From JANYHY01 sp043784605 (GTDB taxonomy: Bacteria > Myxococcota_A > Polyangia > Polyangiales > Polyangiaceae): 5,026 nt of DNA. The notes beneath the pieces are model-generated. The model did not search any database. It saw only the letters and a program-made list of their open reading frames with translations, and was not told the origin of the DNA. Both the position numbers and the translations under genes were made by a program. This document shows positions 1-5,026 of this stretch, in pieces. The DNA lies in assembly GCA_043784605.1 (NCBI GenBank), contig JAYVYD010000476.1:1-5026 (forward strand), in the 5' to 3' direction. Each line of letters starts with the position of its first letter. Positions within the stretch are counted from its first letter, which is position 1.

Positions 1-2232
1 CGGGCGGGGGGTCCCAGCGTGGATCCCACAGGACGCACGGAGGCCGCGGGCGTCTCGACGATCACGGGCGTCGGAATGATCATCGGAACGCCCATGTACA
101 TGGCGCCCGAACAGATCAAGGGCGGCACCGCGGACGCGCGCACCGACCAGTTCTCCTGGGGAGTGATGGCGTACGAGGTCTTGAGCGGAGATCGCCCGTG
201 GCCCGACAAGAGCGATCTGCTCGCGGCGGTCGCGCAGATCCTGACCGAGCCTCCAGCGTCGCTCCGTGATCGCGTGCCGGAGCTGCCTCCTGCTGTCGAG
301 ACGGTGGTGGCGCGCACGATCGCGCGCGATCCGAAGCAACGCTTCGAGAGCATGGACGAGGTCGCAGACGCGCTCGATCCGCTCGCGACCGCGACGCCGT
401 CGCAGCAGCCAAACACTGCGCCAACGCCTCAACCGGGCGCGACGAAGCAGGAGTCGCCGCAAGCGAGAGACAGAGACAAGGGACCCAACACCAAGGACGC
501 ACTCGTCACGCGTCTCTCGCCGGAGTTTCCAGGCCAACAGCAAGCGCGCCCGCGCAAGAAGCGTCGCTGGCACTTCTTGTTGGGCATCGCGACAACGTTG
601 TTGGCGATCGGCGGCTATTACAAATTCCTTCGCAAGCCACCGCCCAATCCGGTCCCCGCGCATCCGTCGGTGGTCGCGAGCAACAGCGTCACTCCTCCGG
701 ACCCGGTGGCGAGCGCCGCGACTCCCGAGGCGTTGCGGTCGTATCAAGACGGCTTGCAGCTGTGGCGAGACGGCGCGGCCAACAGGAGCCGCACGAGCCT
801 GCAGCGCGCCATCACTCAAGACAGTGGGCTGGCGGCCGCACACCTGTTGCTCGCGCTGCAATCGCTCGAGAGCGATCCGACAGACTCTCAAGATCATTTC
901 CAGAAGGCCTTCTCGCGCCGCGTCTCGTTGTGCGAGCGAGACCGCACGGTGCTCGATGCCATCGCGCCGCTGTTGCGTCCGACGTCGGACGTGGGCGAAG
1001 CGCAGGGCAAGCTCCTCGCCGCGACGAAGTCTTCTCCGAACGAGCCGCTCTACTTTTACTTGCTCGGCCAAGTTCACCAACAGCGCAGCGAATACGAACT
1101 CGCAAGCAAGGCGTTCAAGGAGTGCGTGCGCCTCGACCCTGGCTTCATGCCAGGCTGGCGCGCGGCGGGAGACGCGGAGTGGCAGCTCGGAAACGTGGAG
1201 ACCGCGTTCGCCGCCTACGACACGTGCATCAAGAGCTCTCCCGCCGCGGCGATCTGTCTCGACCAGCGCATCGGCTTGCTGCGCGATCGCGGCGAGTGCG
1301 ATCGCCTCGAGCAGGACGCGCGCTCGTGGCAGGCCGTGGAGCCAGAGGCGCCGACCGCGAGCTATTGGCTCGCCGATGCGCTGCTCGCGCGCGGTGCGAA
1401 AGTAGAGACCGTGGAGGCCGCGTTGAAGCGCCAGTGGGCCGCGATGAGCAAAGAGTCTCGCGCGCTCAATGAGCCCGAAGATCGCGCCAATCTAGCCATT
1501 TTTCAGGGCGATTTCGTCGAGGCCGAGCGGCAGACCAAAGACTGGGAGAAGGCCGTCACCCGTGAAGAGGTGATGGCGCACGCCGGCCCTCAGCACCAAC
1601 TCGCGCTGCTCGACTTCGAGACAGGCGACGTGCAAACGGCGGGAAAAATCTCCGACGACTTCTTGAAGCTCCTCCCCGCGCTCACGCCAGACCCTCACGG
1701 CGGGGACCCGAGCATGTGGTTCGCCGAGTACCTCTATCGCAGCAAGCGCATCGACAAGGCCGAGCTCCAAAAGCGCCGCCTCGAGTGGATCAAGGCGCAA
1801 GAGCTCAACAAGACCCAACACGAGAACCAGCGCATGGCGCCGTTCCGCTGGGCCATGGTGTACGCAGGCTTCGCCGAGACGCTCGAAGAGGCCAATGAAG
1901 CGCTCGACGTGCTGCCGACCTATTTGCCATTGCCCCCGGACGCGCGCCGCACACCCATCTTCAATGCGTCCGTCGGAAAGGCGTACGCGCTCGCCGGCAA
2001 ATACGACGACGCGATCCCGCTCTTGAAGAACGTGACCGAAGCCTGCATTGGGCTCGACATGCCCGAAGTGCAGACACGAGCCTTCTATTTTTTGGGCCTA
2101 GCCCTAGAAGGCAAGGCCGATCTCGCAGGTGCCAAGGAGGCCTATTCGGTAGTCATCGACCGCTGGGGAAAGGCCAAACCCAAGAGCGCCACTGCAGACA
2201 AAGCCGCCGCGCGTTTGAAGCAAATCGAATAA
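1..2232 (+). CDS. Transmembrane Ser/Thr protein kinase with TPR sensor tail (5' end missing)
   Basis: This is the 3' portion of a Hanks-type (eukaryotic-like) Ser/Thr kinase gene, open from base 1 with no in-frame stop. The GTG at 19 is an internal Val, because kinase sequence already runs through it. Numbering from that GTG, the conserved GTPMYMAPEQ of subdomain VIII is at residues 23-32, DQFSWGV of subdomain IX at 43-49, and the subdomain XI Arg in DPKQRF at 108. The HRD, DFG and ATP-binding Lys would lie upstream. A Pro/Gln/charged linker (about 125-180) leads to a basic stop-transfer (RKKRR) and one TM helix at about 184-204. The rest, about 535 residues, should be extracytoplasmic. It contains TPR-like helical pairs at about 240-273, 342-376, 377-411, 645-676 and 685-719, plus Cys 305, 369, 403, 413, 427 and 676. 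Kinases with this layout are common in myxobacteria. The ligand and substrates are unknown. The stop is TAA at 2230-2232, 4 bp from the stop of the convergent gene. Confidence 0.95.
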   Translation, partial: RAGGPSVDPTGRTEAAGVSTITGVGMIIGTPMYMAPEQIKGGTADARTDQFSWGVMAYEVLSGDRPWPDKSDLLAAVAQILTEPPASLRDRVPELPPAVETVVARTIARDPKQRFESMDEVADALDPLATATPSQQPNTAPTPQPGATKQESPQARDRDKGPNTKDALVTRLSPEFPGQQQARPRKKRRWHFLLGIATTLLAIGGYYKFLRKPPPNPVPAHPSVVASNSVTPPDPVASAATPEALRSYQDGLQLWRDGAANRSRTSLQRAITQDSGLAAAHLLLALQSLESDPTDSQDHFQKAFSRRVSLCERDRTVLDAIAPLLRPTSDVGEAQGKLLAATKSSPNEPLYFYLLGQVHQQRSEYELASKAFKECVRLDPGFMPGWRAAGDAEWQLGNVETAFAAYDTCIKSSPAAAICLDQRIGLLRDRGECDRLEQDARSWQAVEPEAPTASYWLADALLARGAKVETVEAALKRQWAAMSKESRALNEPEDRANLAIFQGDFVEAERQTKDWEKAVTREEVMAHAGPQHQLALLDFETGDVQTAGKISDDFLKLLPALTPDPHGGDPSMWFAEYLYRSKRIDKAELQKRRLEWIKAQELNKTQHENQRMAPFRWAMVYAGFAETLEEANEALDVLPTYLPLPPDARRTPIFNASVGKAYALAGKYDDAIPLLKNVTEACIGLDMPEVQTRAFYFLGLALEGKADLAGAKEAYSVVIDRWGKAKPKSATADKAAARLKQIE

Positions 2233-2236
2233 GCGA

Positions 2237-2725
2237 TTAGCTCTTCGGTGCTTGGCGATTTCGCATCTCCGCACGTTCGGCAAACTCGTCCCAGTAGCTC
2301 GTTGCGATCGCGCTGAGCGCTTCGAGAGAGATTGCCGCTCCGGCCTCGTCTCGAACGGAGAAGCCATCCGCGCGGAACACGAGCTGGCCTCCGGCAAACG
2401 TGGTCTTGCGCGAGTATTGATCGAGCACGACGGTCACGGTCCCTTCGGCTTCGCTCCAGGTCGCGCTGAGGATTTGGATCTCCACGCGGAAGATGTCGTC
2501 CGTAGACGTGATGACGGCCGCTTCCGAAGGAGGCAGCATCCAGGCTTGAAACAAAAGATCGCGCACGCCGGTCAGCTCTAGAAAAAAGAAGCGGTATTCG
2601 GGGCGAACGCGCTCGGCGAGATACTTGATCTCGATCTTGAGCTTAAGGACGCCGCCGACGAACGAGTGCTCGACGATATCGCCGTCGTGAAGGACGTCGA
2701 ATAGTTCGGCGAGCGCTTCTGTCAT
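2237..2725 (-). CDS. Hypothetical protein, 162 aa, cytoplasmic
   Basis: I do not recognise a family. The protein has no signal peptide or TM segment, so it is probably cytoplasmic. It begins MTEALAELFDVLHDG, with an L-H-D-G motif, then has alternating hydrophobic stretches that look like beta strands (LKLKIEIKYL, RFFFLEL, FRVEIQIL, GTVTVVL). It ends in an amphipathic helix-like segment and a short basic tail. Two starts compete. The ATG at 2725 has a GAGGGG ribosome binding site 6 nt upstream, which is why I chose it. A GTG at 2767 would add 14 residues and overlap the upstream stop as GTGA, an arrangement typical of translational coupling, but its upstream region has only a weak GAAGAA. It is the last gene of the minus-strand unit, and its TAA at 2237-2239 faces the kinase stop across 4 bp. 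A small immunity-like or regulatory protein is conceivable, but nothing visible proves it. Confidence 0.82.
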   Translation of the reverse strand: MTEALAELFDVLHDGDIVEHSFVGGVLKLKIEIKYLAERVRPEYRFFFLELTGVRDLLFQAWMLPPSEAAVITSTDDIFRVEIQILSATWSEAEGTVTVVLDQYSRKTTFAGGQLVFRADGFSVRDEAGAAISLEALSAIATSYWDEFAERAEMRNRQAPKS

Positions 2726-2731
2726 CACGCA

Positions 2732-2737
2732 CCCCTC
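2732..2737 (-). promoter_or_regulatory. Ribosome binding site deciding the start at 2725
   Basis: On the minus strand GAGGGG lies 6 nt before the ATG at 2725. It is the best Shine-Dalgarno match near any start in the minus-strand unit. It favours this ATG over the GTG at 2767, although that GTG overlaps the preceding stop codon. Confidence 0.6.
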
Positions 2738-2763
2738 GGTCGCACTAGCTCCAACACGCTCAA

Positions 2764-3134
2764 TCACTTCTTCGCCGCGCGTACCTCGGTGCAGAGCTCG
2801 CTCACTTGGTACTCGGGTTGCCCCGACTTGCGTTGGAGATTGCCGACGAGCGGATAACCTTGCGCGTCGCAGAGGGGGCGGTAGTGCGCCATGCTTGCCA
2901 GCGCCTTGTCGTGTTCGTCCACGGCCAGTGCGTCGCGCAACTTCACGAGCGCTGGGTCTTCGACCGCCGGCAACGGAGGAGTCGCGAGCGACGTAGTGAG
3001 GCTAGAAGACGCAGCGCTTGGCGTTGTGGTCTGCGACGACTCGGCCTTGATGGGGTCGATCGAGGTTGGTCTGCAGGCCGCCGCGAGGCGACCGTGCTGA
3101 GGAGCTTGTACGTCTGAACGAGCCCGCGCTTCAC
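2764..3134 (-). CDS. Small putative lipoprotein with a frame break in its signal peptide
   Basis: The uninterrupted frame covering 2764-2973 (69 aa if started at a TTG) stays open upstream. It reads LAAAC at 3087-3073 followed by RPTSIDPIKAESS and a Ser/Thr/Pro-rich stretch, which looks like a lipobox cysteine plus a linker. No usable start exists in that frame just upstream. In the neighbouring frame, a GTG at 3134 begins VKRGLVQTYKLLSTV, a typical basic n-region and start of an h-region. It lies 3 bp after the stop of the preceding gene. Restoring one base near 3087-3092 joins the two as a signal peptide ending LLSTVALAAAC and gives a 123-aa lipoprotein. The mature part is mostly polar, with the motif YRPLCDAQGYPLV and a basic C-terminus ending AAKK; it has three Cys including the lipidated one. 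Function is unknown. Its TGA at 2766-2764 overlaps a possible GTG start of the next gene. Either the gene is damaged or the sequence has a one-base error; a short TTG-started protein is the other reading. Confidence 0.6.
3085..3134 (-). other. Signal-peptide segment lying out of frame with the small lipoprotein
   Basis: Codons from GTG 3134 to GTC 3090 read V-K-R-G-L-V-Q-T-Y-K-L-L-S-T-V. The downstream lipobox frame starts at CTC 3087-3085, with two bases (GC) between. One added base would give an Ala codon and a continuous export signal. The codon just upstream of CCC-GTG is the TAA of the large lipoprotein gene, so the GTG is the only possible start in that frame. No slippery heptamer for programmed frameshifting is visible at the junction. 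Confidence 0.5.
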
Positions 3135-3137
3135 GGG

Positions 3138-4745
3138 TTAGAAGCCGGCCTTCTCACCGTCGACGCCGTCCGGACCCTTCGGCGCAGTGCCGGCGCCGAG
3201 CCCGCCTTTTCCAGCGCCCGCGCGCGTGCACGTGTTGTTCGTGTACGTAGGCGCCGCCGAGCTGTAGACGCAGACCGAAGGACCGCCGTTGCCGCCCGCG
3301 CCGCCGCCGCCGTTGCCGCCGCTGCCACCGTTCGCGCCGATGTTGCCGTTGCCCGCCGAGTTATTTCCGACGCCTCCGCCGACACCGTTGCCCGGCGCGC
3401 CGCCAGTGCCGCCGGCGCCGCCCGCGCTTCCGCTTTCGCCTTTGCCCGTGTTGATCGTGCAGTGATCGACAGTGACGACGACCCCGACCGACGCGATCCC
3501 GAAGCTGCCTCCGCCGCCCGCTCCGCCGCGACCGCCTTGCGCGCCGCAACCACCGCCGCCACCGCCACCGCCGCCGCCGCTGGTCGAGTTGCAGCAGCTC
3601 AAGTTGGCGAAGCCGCACGAGCTCACGTCACCGCCGCCGCTTCCACCACCACCACCGCCGCCGCCAGGATGACCGTCCCCGCCGGTGCCGCCGCTCGGCG
3701 TGACGTAGAGGCCGTTCGTATCAACCGTGCCGATCGATGCGGCTATGGGGCCATCGATCCCGGCCGCGCCGTCGCCGCCTTTGGTGCCGGGGCTTCCGTC
3801 GTCCCCGTGCGAGCCGATGCTGTGGCACGCGCCGACCTTCACGCCACCTGGCCCGCCGGGTCCGCCGCCGCCGCCACCGTTGATCGTCGTACCGTCCACG
3901 CCTTTGACGCCGCTCACGCCGCCAACAACGGCGGGCCCGCCGCCGCCGCCGCCCGCTGCGCACGTCGACGCGCCGCCTTTGCCTGCGCTCCCAGTTCCGC
4001 CGACCGTACCGTCGAATGCGTTGTCACCGTTCTTGGCGACCATGCCGTTCGGCGGTGCGCTGCCGCCGTCACCTGGTGCGATCGTGCAGGCGCGAATCGT
4101 GATCTGCGCGGACGAGTTCGACAAGCGCACGCCGTAGCTGGACTCTCCGCTGTTGCTGCCCGCGGACTGAGACTTGATCGTGAAGAGCTGCACCTCCGTC
4201 GGGCTGTTGATGTTCGATCCGATGACGCCCGTGGTGGTGTCGCTCTGCAACACGCTCACGTTGGTCAGCGCGCGGCTCCACTTGGTGGTGCTGTCATATC
4301 CGCCATAGAGGCTGACGCCGGACGCGAGCAGCACGGTACCGCCGTAGGTGCCCTTGTCCGCGTAGACGTCTTTCTTCGCGGGGCCTGCGGTCGAGATCGC
4401 GGCCTGCATCGTCTTCATCGGCTTTTGCATCGTGCCGGGGTTGGTGTCATCGCCCAGCGGGGAGACGAAGATCGCCTTGGTGACGTCGCCGTTGATGCCG
4501 TCGCAGTTCTTGTCGGCGAACGTCAGATCAGGAATGTCGGTGTCGCTAGCTTTTTGGCAACCGGCCTCCGACACGTCTGCCTGCGCACCGGCGTCGTTCG
4601 CCGACCTGCTGTCCGTGACGCTCGCGTCTTGAGGCGGTGCGCTCGAGTCGAGCCCGTTGTCGAGCGACTCCCCGGTGGCCCTCGCACAAGCCCCCGCGAG
4701 TACACCCACGCCGAGCAATCCTCCCAAAGCTAGCCTACTTCGCAT
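3138..4745 (-). CDS. Gly-rich beta-helix surface lipoprotein (DUF1565-like)
   Basis: This 535-aa protein begins MRSRLALGG and ends its signal at GVLAGAC, giving lipid attachment at Cys20. I chose the ATG at 4745 because it alone places this signal peptide at the N-terminus; AAGAAGG lies 3 nt upstream. A longer open frame to 4856 runs over the neighbouring gene and is rejected. Residues 21-62 form an Asp/Ser/Ala-rich linker. C63 to C81 brackets a segment ending FADKNCDGINGD, whose D-x-N-x-D-G resembles a calcium-binding loop. Residues about 91-225 (AIFVSPLGDDTNPG, KPMKTMQAAI, GVSLYGGYD) resemble the DUF1565/parallel beta-helix family of surface proteins. From about 224 to 530 the chain is dominated by Gly-rich repeats (up to ten Gly in a row at 390-399) broken by short beta-rung-like segments. 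Cysteines at 220, 262, 307, 377, 384, 385, 400, 429, 492 and 506 could form disulfides. An outer-membrane or surface structural or adhesive role is inferred. No catalytic residues are evident. Confidence 0.9.
   Translation of the reverse strand: MRSRLALGGLLGVGVLAGACARATGESLDNGLDSSAPPQDASVTDSRSANDAGAQADVSEAGCQKASDTDIPDLTFADKNCDGINGDVTKAIFVSPLGDDTNPGTMQKPMKTMQAAISTAGPAKKDVYADKGTYGGTVLLASGVSLYGGYDSTTKWSRALTNVSVLQSDTTTGVIGSNINSPTEVQLFTIKSQSAGSNSGESSYGVRLSNSSAQITIRACTIAPGDGGSAPPNGMVAKNGDNAFDGTVGGTGSAGKGGASTCAAGGGGGGPAVVGGVSGVKGVDGTTINGGGGGGPGGPGGVKVGACHSIGSHGDDGSPGTKGGDGAAGIDGPIAASIGTVDTNGLYVTPSGGTGGDGHPGGGGGGGGSGGGDVSSCGFANLSCCNSTSGGGGGGGGGGCGAQGGRGGAGGGGSFGIASVGVVVTVDHCTINTGKGESGSAGGAGGTGGAPGNGVGGGVGNNSAGNGNIGANGGSGGNGGGGAGGNGGPSVCVYSSAAPTYTNNTCTRAGAGKGGLGAGTAPKGPDGVDGEKAGF
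3282..3953 (-). repeat. Gly-codon low-complexity tracts inside the lipoprotein gene
   Basis: Read on the plus strand this stretch is rich in (CCG)n, (CCA)n and (GCC)n. The densest tracts are 3282-3332, 3549-3578, 3630-3665, 3843-3878 and 3936-3953. They encode runs such as ten Gly (residues 390-399), eight Gly-Ser-three Gly (361-372) and GGGGGGPGGPGG (290-301). Gly codons vary between GGC, GGT and GGA, so the tracts are interrupted at DNA level. They remain likely sites of copy-number change or assembly error. The low complexity also produces long open frames on the opposite strand that are not genes. Confidence 0.8.
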
Positions 4746-4748
4746 AGG

Positions 4749-4755
4749 CCTTCTT
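4749..4755 (-). promoter_or_regulatory. Probable ribosome binding site of the Gly-rich lipoprotein gene
   Basis: AAGAAGG on the minus strand ends 3 nt before the ATG at 4745. It lies in the 28-bp gap after the upstream gene's stop. The spacing is shorter than ideal, so the match is moderate. The short gap leaves little room for a separate promoter. Confidence 0.4.
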
Positions 4756-4773
4756 ATCACGAAGTCGACGCGT

Positions 4774-5026
4774 TCACACGCGGCACCTCTTGGCGAGCTC
4801 CCAACCACCGCCGACCTGGCGCGTCCGGTGCTCCGCCAAAATATCGCTGCGCGCATCCGTCTTCAACAGCTCGTACGGATCGAAGTGATGTGAAGTGGTG
4901 GCCCGCGCGATCACCGCCGGCATCTCCCCCGAGAAATCAGCCACCTGCGGGCATCGCCAATGCCAAAGCGCATATCGCTCCGGAATACCGACTAGCGCAA
5001 TGACCTCTTTGACCCCGCCATTGCAG
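4774..5026 (-). CDS. C-terminal fragment of an unrecognised protein (5' end outside window)
   Basis: One minus-strand frame is open from the right edge (codons from 5025) to a TGA at 4776-4774, giving 83 residues. The other two minus frames stop early. The translation looks like a globular protein, with motifs VKEVIALVGIPERYALWHW, ADFSGEMPAVIARATTSHHF and DPYELLKTDARSDILAEH, and it ends WELAKRCRV. Aromatic, charged and hydrophobic residues are mixed as in a soluble domain, with no low complexity and no TM segment in this part. I do not recognise a family. The stop is 28 bp before the ATG of the Gly-rich lipoprotein on the same strand, so the two genes are probably co-transcribed. The fragment has no start codon in the window and is supported only by open frame, composition and position. 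Confidence 0.65.
   Translation of the reverse strand, partial: CNGGVKEVIALVGIPERYALWHWRCPQVADFSGEMPAVIARATTSHHFDPYELLKTDARSDILAEHRTRQVGGGWELAKRCRV

Noticed and set aside
19..21. GTG as the start of the kinase gene
   Set aside because: The protein would begin in the activation segment without any catalytic residues. The frame is open to base 1, so the gene simply enters from the left.
266..1405. Arg/Ser-rich 379-codon plus-strand frame inside the kinase gene
   Set aside because: It is an alternative frame over well-supported kinase, TM and TPR sequence, and its Arg/Ser/Ala bias is typical of a GC-rich shadow.
2233..2270. Bidirectional terminator at the convergent stops
   Set aside because: Only very short complementary stretches are visible and there is no T-run on either strand. 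It is not a credible intrinsic terminator.
3138..4000. Possible PE_PGRS or collagen relationship
   Set aside because: Gly-rich repeats resemble those families only in composition. There is no PE domain, no regular Gly-X-Y register over a long stretch, and the N-terminus is a lipoprotein with a DUF1565-like region.
3472..4137. Proline-rich plus-strand frames (3472-3672, 3727-4137)
   Set aside because: Poly-Pro is the antisense reading of the poly-Gly tracts. These frames are shadows.
3066..4733. 555-codon plus-strand open frame rich in Ala, Arg and Val
   Set aside because: It lies opposite the Gly-rich lipoprotein gene and has the composition expected from reading Gly codons on the other strand. 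It has no recognisable domain, and the minus strand has a clear signal peptide and beta-helix.
4657..4893. 78-codon plus-strand frame near the right side
   Set aside because: It runs antisense across the lipoprotein signal peptide and the right-edge coding fragment, with no ribosome binding site or domain of its own.
4881..4900. Two near-identical 10-mers in tandem (CGAAGTGATG / TGAAGTGGTG)
   Set aside because: They fall inside the right-edge coding fragment (encoding the TTSHHF region), are short and imperfect, and have no further copies, so an operator or array is not supported.

Overview
The window reads as high-GC DNA, probably from a myxobacterium (delta-proteobacterial lineage, Polyangiales-like). 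This is inferred from three things: a Hanks-type Ser/Thr kinase with one membrane span and a long TPR tail, lipoproteins with Ser/Thr/Asp-rich linkers after the lipobox, and a secreted Gly-rich beta-helix lipoprotein carrying the D-x-N-C-D-G motif. No mobile element, RNA gene, CRISPR array or defence cassette is visible.

Left part, 1-2232, plus strand: the 3' portion of a transmembrane Ser/Thr protein kinase. The window opens inside the activation segment, so the catalytic core (P-loop, HRD, DFG) lies upstream. What remains is kinase subdomains VIII-XI, a charged linker, one TM helix and about 535 residues of TPR-like, probably periplasmic, sensor domain.

Right part, 2237-5026, minus strand: a compact unit of four genes on one strand, very likely an operon read from right to left. 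In transcription order they are: (1) the C-terminal 83 residues of an unrecognised protein entering from the right edge (4774-5026); (2) a 535-aa Gly-rich beta-helix lipoprotein with a DUF1565-like N-terminal region (3138-4745), starting 28 bp later; (3) a small lipoprotein (2764-3134), starting 3 bp after the previous stop, whose signal peptide and mature part sit in different frames, implying a one-base deletion or a sequencing error; (4) a 162- to 176-aa protein of unknown function (2237-2725 or 2767), which either overlaps the preceding stop as GTGA or starts 38 bp after it behind a strong ribosome binding site. Genes 2 and 3 point to the cell envelope or surface. Gene 4 has no export signal.

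The kinase and this unit converge tail to tail with only 4 bp between stop codons. There is no non-coding stretch above 300 bp. The two most noteworthy observations are the Gly-rich inserts that interrupt a beta-helix at similar rung positions and the frame-broken small lipoprotein. I cannot demonstrate a new functional system from this window alone.
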